From contig NZ_CP031376.1 in the NCBI RefSeq assembly GCF_003363775.1, positions 310,001-374,000 on the forward strand: a stretch of DNA of 64,000 nt, given 5' to 3'. Shown piece by piece: positions 10,632-21,672 of the stretch. Each line of letters starts with the position of its first letter. The stretch's first letter is position 1. The notes beneath the pieces were generated by a model. That model was not told the origin of the DNA. It saw only the letters and a list, made by a program, of their open reading frames with translations, and did not search any database. The DNA comes from Spiroplasma alleghenense (GTDB lineage Bacteria > Bacillota_I > Bacilli_A > Mycoplasmatales > Mycoplasmataceae). A program made the translations under genes and the position numbers.

Positions 10632-12527
10632 ATGAACTCAGATCGCAATGAACAAATCATTTACTTATTATTGAACTATAAGACAATTTTAGTTTCCCAA
10701 CTTAGTCAAAAATTTATGACTTCAGAAAAAACTATTTTACGGGCAATTGTTAGCGTTAATGTTTTTTTAAAAAATTACAATCTGATTGTTGAAAATAATG
10801 AAGGATTATTGACACTAGTGGGAGATACTTCATTAATTTGAAAAAAATTTGATAGTGATAAAGAAGTTTTTACAAAATATGAAAGATTAATTTATATTTT
10901 TAATCACTTTTTAAAAACTGATGAAAAAATTACTATCTCGGATTTAGCGACGGACTTAGAAGTTCCAGTCACGCAAATCAAAAATGATTTCAAAGATTTG
11001 GATGGTATTTTAATTAATTATGATATTAAAATTGAATCTGATTTAAAAACTGGATTTAAAATCAATTTAAATTTTGAGTACCAAAGATATGCAATTTTTA
11101 TTGACTTAATTTTTATGCATTTTTTATCACGTCAAACTGTTAGCTTTATAAAAGCTCAAGATGTTAAAGTTTTTTTCAATAGTTATGTTTATAAAATTTT
11201 GAAGAAGAATTACCAAATCAATAATTTTAATGCAATTTACTTAAATCTAATTCATTTAATCAAAGATGAGGGAATTGAGTGAAATGAAATTGACACCATC
11301 TTATTGGCAATGTTAATTACAATTTGATTAAATTCTACTGAAAACCAAGAGCTTTACGATGATTATAACTCAGATAAAAACTTTAGTTTAAAAACAATTA
11401 TTAAAAAAATAATTATTCTTCGTGATGAAAATCATTTGATTGAAAGATTTAATCAAAATAATATTAAGTTTGAAAAAAATGTGGAAATTAAAAACTGCAT
11501 AAACGAAATTCAAAAACTAACAAAAAAACTATTAGACAATGATATGAACCTGGACAAAGAGATTTATTTAAGTATGTATTCTCATTTGCAAAATAGTCTG
11601 AATGGCACTAATGATAAATATGATTTACAAATAAAAAATTATGTCTCAGGAATTCAAAATTATATTGATCAATATAAACATTTGTGAAATTGTTTGAACC
11701 AAATAATTAATAAATATTTTGAAGAAGATAATATTCAAGAACAAATTACTTACGGAATATTTATTTATATAGTGGTTTGACTAGATACCCAATTATATAA
11801 ACTGCCAATGAAAATTCTTACTGTTTGTATTGGGGGAATGGGTCAAAGCAAAATGTTGGCAACTCATTTAAAAACAATTTATAAAAACGCAGAAATTGAA
11901 GCCCTGCCCTTTGCGTTTATTAATAATAAAATTTTAAATGAATATGATTTAGTGATTTCTTCAATTGAGATTACGAATACCAAAAATAAAAACACGCTGC
12001 ACTTGCCGGTAATATTTAGCGTAGAAAATAAAGTTATCATTCACAAAAAATTAAATGAAATTTTTTATCAACATAAAATAGAAAAGAGTTATATTGAAAT
12101 GCAAAGTATTCTTAAAAAAGAAAATATTTTAATTAATTTACCATCAGAGTCAAAAACCGAAGCAATTATTCGTGCTGGTGAAAAATTAGTTGAATTAGGT
12201 TATGTAAAACCTGAATATATCAAATCAATGTTAAATCGTGAAGCAAAAATCACAACTTACATTGGCAACAAAATTGCCATTCCTCATGGAGAAGATGGGA
12301 GTCAAAATATGATTATCAAATCTGGGATTGTAATTTTACATTACAAAGAGCCAGTTAATTTTGCTGAACCTGTCAATTTTATAGTGGGAATTGCTTCAAA
12401 TAATAATTTACATTTAGAAATATTGGCTAATATTGCTGATAAATTTAGTGAGATTGAAAAAGTTGATGAATTGTTAAAAAATCCAACAATTGATCTACTA
12501 TTCAATGAATTTAGAATTGGAGAATAA
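10632..12527 (+). CDS. mtlR: MtlR-type transcriptional regulator with C-terminal EIIB-like and EIIA domains
   Basis: A 631-aa BglG/MtlR-type regulator. An N-terminal HTH (about 7-55, with SQKFMTSEKTILRAI) is followed by a second HTH-like segment (about 90-140), a divergent PRD-like region (about 150-385), an EIIB(Gat)-like domain with Cys399 in VCIGGMGQSK, and an EIIA(Mtl) domain with the phospho-His H552 in AIPHGED. In known MtlR proteins PTS phosphorylation of these domains sets activity. Here no separate mtlF lies in the operon, so this EIIA may also phosphorylate MtlA; that is inference. It is in one frame throughout with TGA as Trp. Its stop is one base from mtlD, whose RBS lies inside its 3' end. 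Confidence 0.88.
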
Positions 12528-12528
12528 T

Positions 12529-13635
12529 ATGAAAGCGATACATTTTGGAGCTGGAAATATTGGTAGAGGTTTTATTGCTCCCATTCTATTTCAAGACAAA
12601 AAAATTGAGGAAATTGTTTTTGTTGATGTTAATGAAAAATTAGTTCAACAAATCAATCAAGAAAAAAAATATCAAGTGATTGAAAAGGGCAATCAAATTA
12701 GTAAAATTGAAATTAAAAATATTAAAGCCATTACTGGGACAAGTATTTTTGATGATACATCTAAACTAAATTTTGATGATTATTCAATTTTAACTATTTC
12801 AATAGGTCAAAATAATTTAAAATATATACTACCTCAAATCTTAAAAATAATTTCACAAAGAACAACTCCGCTTGTAATAATGTGTTGTGAAAATGGTAAT
12901 CGAGTTTCAACTTTTTTTAAAGATATGATTTTAGAACAGGGAGTAAAAATGCAAGACATTAATTTTGTTGATTGTGTTGTGGACAGAATTGTTCCCAATG
13001 CTGTTTTTAAAAATTTAGATGTTGAAGTAGAAAAGTATTATTCTTGAGTAGTAAATTTAGATCAGTGGCCTAAAGAAGTTGAAAAAATAACTTCACTGGA
13101 ATACTCTAATAATATCGAAGGAGAAATAAATAAAAAAATTTGTTTATTAAATGGGGCTCATGCTGCAATTGGGTGATATCGCTGACAAGTTGATAAATTT
13201 AAAATTTCTTTTGTTCGCGAATCTTTAGCCCAAGATGATACTATGGAATTTGTTCAAGGTTATTTAAATGAGCTAGTTGAAATTATTAGTTTAAAATATA
13301 ATTTTGAAAAGACAGATTTAAAAAACTATGCAAAAAAAATTATTGAACGCTTTACAAACCCTTATCTAGATGATGAGTTAGAGCGAGTGTGTCGTAATCC
13401 AATTCAAAAATTACAAATTAATGAGCGAATTTTAAATCCCTTGCTATTTGCGATTGAAAAAGATTTGACTTGTAATTACATTAAAAAAACTTTCAAAAAT
13501 GCTTTAAATTACGCTAACCCCAAAGATAAAGAAGCTGTTCAATTAGTTGAATTAAATCAAAAACTTCCTGAACCTTTATTAATTTGTGAAGTTATTAAAG
13601 GAATAACTAATGATTTGGTTAAAAAATTAGTTTAA
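12529..13635 (+). CDS. mtlD: Mannitol-1-phosphate 5-dehydrogenase
   Basis: Oxidises mannitol-1-phosphate to fructose-6-phosphate with NAD+, feeding glycolysis. It is 368 aa, a normal length. The Rossmann motif HFGAGNIGRGF is at the N terminus, then CCENGNR and the catalytic-domain segment around LNGAHAAIGW and CRNPIQKL. TGA Trp codons occur in the middle (for example 13045-13047). Start ATG 12529 is preceded by TTGGAGAA within mtlR. It is last in the mannitol operon and is followed by a strong terminator. Confidence 0.96.
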
Positions 13636-13659
13636 ACTAAAATTGAAATTGTAAAAATT

Positions 13660-13689
13660 AAAAGGTTTTCAAATTTTTGAAAACCTTTT
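13660..13689 (+). terminator. Terminator of the mannitol operon
   Basis: 14-bp stem AAAAGGTTTTCAAA (13660-13673) / TTTGAAAACCTTTT (13676-13689), 2-nt loop. Confidence 0.85.
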
Positions 13690-13720
13690 ATTTAGTGTAA
13701 AATAATAAAAAGAGGTATTT

Positions 13721-14737
13721 ATGGGTAAAAAAAATAAAAATAACACTTTAACTAATGACGTAGTTTATGAAAAATTTTTAAATAAATACTTTCCTGAAAA
13801 AAAGGACCAAAAGTTATTTAAAGATCATAAATCATTGGTTTTTGGCAAGAGAATGAAGAAACCGATTTGAGAATTCATTTTTTTATCAATCAGTTCACTT
13901 TTTGTCTTAACAATCGGAATTCTTTATTTTGTTAAATCAGAAAGTCTTTCAAAAATTATTAAAAACGATTACGTATTTTTGTTTATTTCCCTAACTATGA
14001 CAGTTTTGATATTATTGCGAATCGGAAATATTACAATTGCTAACTACCGTATTAATGAATCATTTATTTCTGACTATTGAACTAAAAAATATTGCAAAAT
14101 GGAGAATATTGCTTATAACGAATTTAGAGGAAATAAGGTCTATGATTTAATTTTTCTTGATTTAATGGATAAAATTGATCATAAAAAGTTTCCCAATTTA
14201 AGAAGAATGCTGTACAGTTGTTTTTATATTTATTTTATTTTTATTATTCAAATTTTAGTTCTAGCAAATATGACCTTTGATGAAGAGGGTACCAAATCAG
14301 TGATTGAAATTGTAATTCCAACAATCGATTCATTGTTGGTGATTTATATTTCAAAAGAATATGTAAAAACTTTGGCTCAATTTTACCGTGATCATGAGTA
14401 TAAACTAATCGAATACATTAACTTTTTTGATTTAAATAACTCTATCATCGATGAATTAACAGTAATAATCAATTCAGATCCTAAAACCCATCAAAAAGCG
14501 CTTTTGAATTTTGCTAATTCTTTGGGAAAGCTACGCCGATTTGAATTATATGTTGATTTAAGCAATATTTTAAAAATAATGATTGATAATAATTTTATTG
14601 GTGATTTAGATTTAAGAGCCCTTAAATACTACCTATTTATTACAAATTTAGCTTTGGGTAAAATTCTTGTTAACCAAGATGATCGCTCAGAAAACACTTA
14701 TATAATGAAACTTTTCATTGATGAAGCAATAAAATAA
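13721..14737 (+). CDS. Membrane protein of unknown function
   Basis: A 338-aa protein that I do not recognise. A Lys/Asn-rich N terminus (~45 aa) is followed by two hydrophobic segments (about 50-75 and 85-105), a basic-acidic stretch, two more hydrophobic segments (about 160-185 and 195-215) and a soluble C-terminal half rich in Leu/Asn/Asp. The first part reads through TGA codons; the second half starting at an internal ATG (14099) could be mistaken for the gene. AAGAGG precedes ATG 13721. It appears monocistronic. Confidence 0.7.
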
Positions 14738-14741
14738 AAAA

Positions 14742-14770
14742 TTGTTTTTCCTTAAAAATACCTTTATAAT
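14742..14770 (+). promoter_or_regulatory. Promoter of the 14797 membrane protein
   Basis: TTGTTT (14742-14747), 17-bp spacer, TATAAT (14765-14770); then AAAAAGGAG and ATG 14797. Confidence 0.7.
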
Positions 14771-14796
14771 CAATTGTATGTAAAAAGGAGAAAAAC

Positions 14797-15600
14797 ATGA
14801 ATCATAAAATTTTTAAAATTTGTTATAAACTGGTTTTCGGAATTAATGGAATTTGTATCTTACTTTGAGGTTACATTTCAGGGATGTTAAATACTGAAAT
14901 GATTACTAACCAATATCATGGTAACTACCAACTCTACACCGAAGAATTCATAACAACTTATACATTTTTATCAAATATTTTAGTCTTGACTTGACTAATA
15001 TTTTCAGGAGTTTTCCATAAATGGGAAAACAAAAACAAGTATCAATCACAAAACTTTGCTTTAGCTATTTCTTGTTATATTTCAGTAACTTTTATTGTTT
15101 ATAACTTTGTGCTAATTCCAGTTGAAGGATGACCAAGTTCAGCATCAGATCAAGCTATTACTATTTTTGATCATATGATTAACCCAATTGTAATGGTTTG
15201 CTACTTAGTTTTCCTAATGGATGGAAAACAAAAAGTTGGAGTTAAAAAAGAATTCTTAACTAAATTTGTTTGAATTTGAGCAGGAACTCTAGGTTATTGT
15301 GTATTTGCAATGTTAAGAGGAGAATTAAGAATTAATTCTGGAGATTACTTCAAAGGAATGGAATACCCATATTTCTTCTTAAATGTTCACTCAGGACTTG
15401 GAGTTGTTTGATTTATCATGGCCTTCATTTCTATTTCAGGAATGTTAGTAGGGTTTTCAATGCTTTATAACTTTGCAAGTAATAAAATGATTGAAAAAGA
15501 ATACTACAAAAAGTGAAATAGTATTGAAGTTATTGAAGAATCAGAACCAAAAAAGATTATCAAAAAAGAATCTAAAAAAGCCGTTGTAGCTAAAAAATAG
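14797..15600 (+). CDS. Six-helix membrane protein of unknown function
   Basis: A 267-aa integral membrane protein in which many Trp codons are TGA, so the gene is invisible under the standard code. About six or seven hydrophobic segments are spread over residues 10-235, followed by a charged tail with EPKKIIKKESKK. Conserved-looking polar positions inside the membrane (MINPIVMVCYL, NVHSGLGVVW) recall the Pr6Pr / FAR-17a-type and DUF1600 mollicute membrane proteins; I am not sure of the family. AAAAAGGAG sits 7 bases before the ATG, and there is a good promoter. A terminator follows directly. Confidence 0.75.
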
Positions 15601-15608
15601 ATATTGGG

Positions 15609-15640
15609 AAAAACCAGTTTTTTAAAACTGGTTTTTCTTT
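15609..15640 (+). terminator. Terminator
   Basis: 13-bp stem AAAAACCAGTTTT (15609-15621) / AAAACTGGTTTTT (15624-15636), then CTTTT. Confidence 0.9.
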
Positions 15641-15720
15641 TGAATTTATAAGGAAGCAAATATGATTATTTCCCCCTTTTTAGGTATAATTACTTTAACC
15701 TAATTTTTAAGGAGGTTTTT

Positions 15721-16164
15721 ATGAAAAAAATAACAGATAATCTATATTTGGGTGACAGATATTCAGCCCCAATTACAAGCGAGGTTGTTGTCTCTTGTGC
15801 TCAAGAAATGTACCAAGAAATTGTTAGTGATGGGAATAATTTTTTCAACAATAATCAAGGAGGGTACTACTTTAACTTCGAGGACTATCCTGCCAATAAC
15901 ACTCTTGACTCATCTTTGGTACTAAAAGCAGTCAAATTACTAGAAGAAAATGTTCCTAATAAAGAAGTTTATATTCACTGTATTTGGGGTATTAATCGTA
16001 GCGCTTCAATCGTTTTTATTTACTTAGTTCGAAATGGTCTTTTACCAAAAAATGATTTTAAATCTGCTCAAAAAGCATTTCAAAAATTGTACCCACCATT
16101 TTCGCCAAATCCAGGATGGCAAATATTTTTAATAAATAATTTTCCTTATGATAAATTATGCTAA
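15721..16164 (+). CDS. Dual-specificity (cysteine) protein phosphatase-like protein
   Basis: A 147-aa protein with the DSP fold signature. The catalytic loop HCIWGINRS has Cys87 and Arg93, matching HCX5R(S/T), followed by the expected hydrophobic helix. An N-terminal NLYLGDRY resembles the start of DSP domains. The DSP family removes phosphate from Tyr/Ser/Thr residues or from phosphoinositides or RNA ends; the substrate here is unknown. The RBS AAGGAGG is strong. Its last 7 bases overlap the start of the alkyltransferase gene, so the two are translationally coupled. It has no TGA codon and uses TGG for Trp. Confidence 0.85.
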   Translation: MKKITDNLYLGDRYSAPITSEVVVSCAQEMYQEIVSDGNNFFNNNQGGYYFNFEDYPANNTLDSSLVLKAVKLLEENVPNKEVYIHCIWGINRSASIVFIYLVRNGLLPKNDFKSAQKAFQKLYPPFSPNPGWQIFLINNFPYDKLC

Positions 16165-16664
16165 AAAAAGTTATACATTGAAATAATTTTAAATACAAAG
16201 ACCATAGTTATTTGATTGCCACAATTGATGGTAAAATTGCTTATTTAAATACTGGCGAAGATGCTATTGATGATTTTAATTATTTTGCTAAAAAACATAA
16301 TTTAGATTTATTTGAAGATGAGAATTTAATTGATTTGGGTAAATCAACAATGAGTAATTACTTTAACAACAAAACTAAACTGAATTTTGAAGATTTTTAT
16401 CTTTTTGGCACTGACTTTCAAATTAAAGTGTGAAGAACAACTTTTTCAATCCCTTGAGGAGTAAATATTTCTTATCAGGAACTGGGGGAGAAAATTAAAA
16501 AACCAAAATCAGCAAGAGCAATTGGTAGTGCTCTTGGAGCCAATCCCATTTTAATTTTAATTCCATGTCATCGAATAGTTGCTAAATCAAGAAAAGTCAA
16601 TTATAAAAGTGGTCCGGGTTTTAAAATCTATTTACAAAAAATTGAGAATGGTACTAATACCTAG
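16158..16664 (+). CDS. ogt: Methylated-DNA--protein-cysteine methyltransferase (O6-alkylguanine repair)
   Basis: A 168-aa suicide DNA-repair protein that takes the alkyl group from O6-alkylguanine onto a Cys. The active-site motif is IPCHRIV with Cys137. The preceding DNA-binding segment contains IPWGVNISYQELG and the arginine-finger region SARAIGSALGANP, as in the Ogt/MGMT family. The start ATG 16158 overlaps the phosphatase gene by 7 bases. Several Trp codons are TGA. It ends with NGTNT, shorter than in many homologues but with the catalytic core complete. Confidence 0.92.
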
Positions 16665-16700
16665 TTTGTGATATATTAATAAAATAAGTAGGTGAAAAAA

Positions 16701-17531
16701 ATGAGAAAAGATATTATTATTTTTAGCGATTTAGATTCAACCGCACTAGGTGATGATCATTTATTTTCTAAGACAACAAAAGATATAGTTATTGATTTGT
16801 ATAAAAGTGGTATTTATTTTTGTCCAATTACAGCTAGAAGCGCTGTTGATATTTTAAAGCAAGGAGAAATCTTGCAGCTGGATAAATACAACGGTATCAT
16901 CGCCGGTGCAAACGGTGCTAAAATTTATGATTTTGGAACAAAAAAGTGGATTTTTGAGAGTTTTATTGACCGAAAAATTATTGAAACTATTTTTAAAGAA
17001 ACTTATGGAAAAATAGGTAAAATTAAAGTTCATTACTTTGCTGATGACGCAGTTTATGTTTATGGTCAAGGGGAAAATTCGAAATATTGAAGCGAATTGA
17101 TGAAAATGGATTATAATATTATTAAGTCAGTTGAAGAGATTGATAAACCTATCACCCATTTAACAATTATTTTGGAAAAAGATTCAACTGAAGAGAAAGC
17201 TGAGGAATTTTATAACAATTATATTCAAAAACTTGAGGGTGTTGATATAAAAAAATACACTTCAAGAATATTTGAAATAATTAACAAAGGTGTAAATAAA
17301 GGTTTAGCAGTTAAAAAAATTTGTGAGTATTTAGGATTTGATAAAAATAAATCAACTTCTTATGCTTTTGGAGACAGTTTTAATGATTTTGAAATGTTTG
17401 ATAAAGTTAATGTGGGTGTTGCAATGCAAAATGCAATTCCTCAATTAATTGAAATTTCAAACGATGTAACTCTAAATAACAATGAAGATGGAGTTGCTCA
17501 TTACATTAAAAACAAAATTATTAATAAATAA
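16701..17531 (+). CDS. Cof-type HAD-IIB phosphatase
   Basis: A 276-aa haloacid dehalogenase superfamily phosphatase. Motif I is FSDLDST (D10, D12) and motif IV is FGDSFNDFEMFD near the C terminus, with the long type IIB cap between. Members dephosphorylate sugar phosphates, nucleotides or flavin precursors; the exact substrate is unclear. ATG 16701 is chosen because AGGTG lies 6 bases before it; a GTG at 16692 is inside that site. One TGA (17088-17090) is Trp. It runs into trxA with only 17 bases between, so they are probably one transcript. Confidence 0.88.
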
Positions 17532-17548
17532 GATAAAGGAGAAATATT

Positions 17549-17854
17549 ATGTCAAAAATACAGATAAAATCAATGGATGAATTTAACAAATTAATAGCTG
17601 AAAAAAAAGTGCTTGTGGACTTTTACGCTGATTGATGTGGGCCATGTAAAATGATAGCACCAATTTTAGAGGAAATCTCAAAAGAACAAGAGGATACTGT
17701 TATTGCCAAAGTGGATGTGGATGATTTAGTTGATATAGCAAAAAACTATGAAGTTATGTCAATCCCAACATTAATTCTATTTGAAAATGGGGTAATGAAA
17801 GAAAGAGTAACTGGTTTTATTCCAAAAAATAAAATTCTAGATTTAATTAAATAG
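17549..17854 (+). CDS. trxA: Thioredoxin
   Basis: A 101-aa disulfide reductase. The active site WCGPC (Cys30, Cys33) is encoded with TGA for Trp, and the cis-Pro lies in SIPTLILF. Length and motif order are normal. AAAGGAG precedes the ATG. It sits between two HAD phosphatase genes in the same direction, nine bases before the second. Confidence 0.97.
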
Positions 17855-17863
17855 GTACTGAAT

Positions 17864-18691
17864 ATGATAAAAATGATCGTTGTTGATATAGATGGAACAC
17901 TTGCGTATAAGAAAAGTAAGGTTTCAAAAGAAAATATTGCTGCCATAAGAAAAGCTAAAGAAAAAGGAATTTGTGTTGTTATTGCCACTGGTAGAAACAT
18001 AAATAAAATTAAAAAAGTTGCAGAACAAATTGATTCACATATGGATAAAAGCCCAATTGTATCTTTAAATGGAGGGATGATTCATTATTGAGATGAAAAT
18101 CAAATTCCTGAAGTTACTTTTAAGCACCCCTTTGAACCAAAAGATGCATCAGAAATCTTTGAATTAGCTAAAAAAAATAAAGTTATTTTGTTTGCTTATT
18201 GTGAAGATGATAATCTAGCTTATGTAAATAAAAAAACAGGTTTATTTATATGATTCTTAAAAAGGGTAAGTAAAAGAAAAATTGCCTTATTTGATAAGGT
18301 AAAAGAACCTATTTTAGTGATGAAATTTATTTGTTATGGTAAAAATGAAAATATCAACAATTTTAGAGCTGAAATGACAAAGAAAAAATTTGAAACTTAT
18401 GCTTGAAGTTATGTAACAAAAGGAACTACAAATTTAGAAGTTAACCCACATACAGTTGATAAATCAACAGCACTTAAACAAATTGCAACGGAAATGAAAA
18501 TTAAGCCATCAGAAATTGTTTATTTTGGAGATGGAGAAAATGACTTAAAATCAATCCAGTGAGCTGGATTGGGTGTTGCCATGGATAATGCTCCTGAAAA
18601 AATCAAGGCTGAGGCAAATGATGTGACTTTACACCATAAAAAACATGGTGTAGCTGTTAAGATTAATGAACTTTTGGAAGAAAACCAATAA
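17864..18691 (+). CDS. Cof-type HAD-IIB phosphatase
   Basis: A 275-aa HAD phosphatase, paralogous in fold to the one at 16701. Motif I is VVDIDGTL (D8, D10), motif II the ATGRN segment, and motif IV YFGDGENDLKS. Phosphate-ester hydrolysis is expected; substrate unknown. Trp codons include TGA. It is the third gene of the HAD-trxA-HAD group and ends at a terminator. Confidence 0.9.
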
Positions 18692-18703
18692 TTAAAGTAA
18701 TAG

Positions 18704-18744
18704 CAAAATCCACTTTTCACTTTTGTGAATTAGTGGATTTTTTT
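18704..18744 (+). terminator. Terminator of the HAD-trxA-HAD group
   Basis: AAATCCACT (18706-18714) / AGTGGATTT (18732-18740) with an inner hairpin TTCAC/GTGAA, then a T run. Confidence 0.8.
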
Positions 18745-18825
18745 GTAAAATAACTTGTAATAAAGTTATCGTTTTTTATTAATAACTTGTCTAAATCAAG
18801 GTATAATAGAAAAAAGGAGATTTAT

Positions 18826-18981
18826 ATGAAAGAATACAATTCAAAATGCTTTAAATGTGTTGCTGAGCAACAAAAAGATAAAAAACCAGCAGGAGCAGCA
18901 GGAGTCTTGTTTGCAAAAATGCAACAAAATTTAGCAGGTAGTGTGGAAGATGAAGTTTTTGTTTGTCAAAGACATAGATAG
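18826..18981 (+). CDS. Small cysteine-containing protein
   Basis: A 51-aa protein. CFKCVAEQQ near the N terminus and VCQRHR at the C terminus give a Cys-x2-Cys plus Cys/His pair, suggesting metal binding. Function unknown. A TATAAT lies at 18802-18807 and AAAAAAGGAG just before the ATG, so it is probably expressed. An ORF extending upstream (from 18787) would overlap the promoter and was not used. It is eight bases from the GIY-YIG gene. Confidence 0.7.
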   Translation: MKEYNSKCFKCVAEQQKDKKPAGAAGVLFAKMQQNLAGSVEDEVFVCQRHR

Positions 18982-18989
18982 TTTTAACA

Positions 18990-19688
18990 ATGAATATTGA
19001 AAAAGTATTAGAAAATCTAAAAATTAATTTTAAAGATACTAATGAAGAGCAAAGAAAATCTCTTTTTAATACATATACTAGATATAGACTTCTAAGACTG
19101 GCTAAATTAAGAAATAATGAGGCAACAAACAAATATGCTCAAGAATTTCAAAATCAATTAATCTCAAAGATTGAAGAAAATTTAAAATCTGTTTCTTTTA
19201 AAGAAATTAAAGAAAGCAAAAAAAATGTTGATTTAGGAGCTGGAGTATATTTAATTTATTTAAAGGACAAAAAAGATAATGTGGTTTTAACCTACGTTGG
19301 AGAATCAAAACAAATATGAACTCGTTGGAAAAGTCACTTACGCGAAATAGATCCAAAAACATCTCAAAAACGTAAGCGACTATACAGCAAATTAAAAAAA
19401 TTATATAAAGAGCAAAATCTTGACTACCGAAAAGTTAGATTCGTAAAAATAGCTGATGAGCCAGATTTGAATAATCGCTTAATCTCAGAAGCGTATTATA
19501 TTTATAATTTTAAATCACCCATAATAAATGCTAATAATAAAAATCTGAATAGTCGTGCCGCTTGTATAAACGGACACGGTCGTATGTCAAGTTGTTTAAA
19601 TTACCAAATCCAAGATTTTGAGGTTATTCCCGTGGTGCAATTCCGTTGCAAAAATAAGGAATGCCGAGTTAAATTCGAGATATTTTAG
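18990..19688 (+). CDS. GIY-YIG nuclease-domain protein with C-terminal Cys motif
   Basis: A 232-aa protein. After a helical N-terminal ~75 aa, a GIY-YIG-like core shows GVYLIYL and TYVGESKQIWTRWKSHL at about residues 85-120, the typical first strands and Arg-containing helix. E165 or nearby may be the conserved Glu (LISEAYYIYNF). The C terminus carries CINGHGRMSSC and FRCKNKECRVKF, a possible zinc site. Such stand-alone domains act in DNA repair, restriction or homing; which applies here cannot be told. TGA at 19317-19319 is Trp. It is probably co-transcribed with the small Cys protein. Confidence 0.72.
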
Positions 19689-19723
19689 TAAATTATATTA
19701 TAATTACTTAGAGGAGAGATAAA

Positions 19724-21073
19724 ATGATATTTTTAAATGATAAAAAACAGTTTGAGCTAACTTTAAAAGCTATTAAAAAAAGCGCTGTTAAAAACTCTTT
19801 AATAATCGCTGAAGATGGAGCAAGTACTTTAATTTCAGAAGAAAAAACCATCTACTTGGTTTTTGATGAAGTAAAAGGGTGTGTTTACAAAAAAATTAGT
19901 AAAACATTGGCCGCTTTCTTAAAAGGTAATAAAAGAGAATTAAACATTGATGTTGATTCTTTTTTAGCAATTGATGATAAGAAAGGTGATGCAATTTTTG
20001 ATGCTGTTGTTGAAACAGCAATGTTCGAAAACCACACTATGATTTCTTACAAAGAAAAACCAGCTCCAAAATTAAATTTTAATTTAATTTGCAAAGCTGA
20101 CAAAACTAAGCGTTTTGAAGAAACTGCTATTAAAATGGAATTTGTAAATTTCACTCGTGATTTACAAGATACTCCTCCAAATATTGCAACAAGTGTTGTA
20201 ATTGCTGACAAAATTGCTGCTAAAGCAAAAGAAATTAAAGGACTTAAAGTTACTGTTTTAAATAAAAAACAAATTGAAGATCTAAAAATGGGACTATTAC
20301 TTTCAGTTAATGCAGGAAGTTATGTAGAACCAAGAGTTGTTGTTTTGGAATACGTTGGAGATCCTAAAAAAGAGAAAATCGGTCTAGTAGGAAAAGGAAT
20401 TACTTTTGACTCAGGGGGATATTCATTAAAACCTTCAAATTTCATGGAAGGAATGAAATTTGATATGTCAGGGGCATCAATTATGTTGTCTTCAGTAATG
20501 GCTTTAGCAAAAGCGCAAGCTAAAACTAATGTAATGGCAATTGGTTTATTTACAGATAACAGAATCGGGGGTCATGCTACTCTAGTTGAATCAGTAATCA
20601 CAAGTATGAATGGTAAAACAGTGGAAATTACAAATACAGATGCTGAAGGAAGACTTGTATTAGCTGATGGAATTACTTATGCAGTTCGTGAGGCTAAAGT
20701 TGATAAAATTATTGATGCAGCAACTTTAACAGGGGCAATTGTTATAGCTCTTGGTAAATGACAAACTGGGGTATTTTCAACCAATGATGAATGATATAAA
20801 GAAGTTGAGCAAGCTGCTCATGCAGGTCATGAACCAATTTGAAGACAACCTTTAATTGAAGAGCATTTAAAGGCAATGCAATGTTCACCAGTAGCTGATT
20901 TAGCAAACTCAGAGCCAGGTAGAAATGCTGGAAGTTCAACAGCGGCAGCCTTCTTGGACTCATTTGCAGAAGGAAAACCATTTGTGCACTTAGATATCGC
21001 TGGAACAGCAGATGATGGTAAACGTGGTACTGGAGTAATGATAAAAACAATCTTTGAATTATTAAATAAATAA
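19724..21073 (+). CDS. pepA: Leucyl aminopeptidase (M17 family)
   Basis: A 449-aa cytosolic metallo-aminopeptidase that removes N-terminal residues from peptides. The family motif NTDAEGRL and the metal/catalytic segment GKGITFDSGGYSLKP are both present, in a C-terminal catalytic domain starting near residue 150. The N-terminal domain is more divergent. TGA Trp codons lie near the end of the catalytic domain (20759, 20789, 20840). GAGGAGAG precedes the ATG. It is monocistronic with a strong terminator. Confidence 0.96.
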
Positions 21074-21082
21074 TTAGATAAC

Positions 21083-21110
21083 AACCCAACATAAATGTTG
21101 GGTTTTTTAT
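21083..21110 (+). terminator. Terminator of pepA
   Basis: AACCCAACAT (21083-21092) / ATGTTGGGTT (21095-21104) then TTTT. Confidence 0.92.
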
Positions 21111-21205
21111 TTAATTTATAAGTTTAATTTTATTGTTTAATACTAAGTAATAGTATAAAATAAAAATGTAAATTAAATTATTACGTAGACAAGGAGGTAA
21201 ATATC

Positions 21206-21490
21206 ATGAAAAGAAACAATTCTATGAATATCGCTTACGTTATGATGATTCTTGCTTGTATTTCGATGTGTTGATTAATCATTCCTTTGATTTGATTAAT
21301 ACCAATGACATTGAAAACTAAAGCATTAGTAAATGAATACAGACCTGCCGCAGCTTTAGGTATTTGTGAAATTTTATTTGGAGCGTTATTTGGACTTATT
21401 GCTGGAATACTTGTTCTAATCAACAGCGAAAGCGCATATGTTGAAGAAAGTACTACTTCAAGTAACAACCTTCAAGAAGAAGCTGCTTAG
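21206..21490 (+). CDS. Small two-helix membrane protein
   Basis: A 94-aa protein with two hydrophobic segments (about 9-32 and 49-70) around a short polar loop, and an acidic, Ser/Thr-rich tail (ESTTSSNNLQEEAA). Trp codons are TGA. A very strong AAGGAGG site precedes the ATG. Function unknown; I see no motif beyond the membrane helices. It stands alone between pepA and the RpiR regulator. Confidence 0.7.
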
Positions 21491-21504
21491 TTTTTTCTGG
21501 CTTA

Positions 21505-21532
21505 ATGAAATACATTTCATAAATTAAATGTA
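21505..21532. repeat. Overlapping inverted repeats upstream of the RpiR gene
   Basis: ATGAAAT-AC-ATTTCAT (21505-21520) overlaps TACATTT (21511-21517) / AAATGTA (21526-21532). The halves can form alternative hairpins, or an operator. Role unproven. Confidence 0.35.
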
Positions 21533-21672
21533 ACTTCCTTCTATCATCTATTTTTAGAAGAGTTGCATTTTATTTTGAAAATTTATTTTTATAAATATCT
21601 TGTTAAATCGTATAATTTAATTAAAATTCTGCCTTAAATAATTTAAAATAATATGTAGTAAGAGAGGTCGAC

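Noticed and set aside
16692-16700. GTG at 16692 as start of the HAD phosphatase
   Set aside because: The GTG is part of the AGGTG ribosome site; the ATG at 16701 has correct spacing and the normal N terminus for the family.
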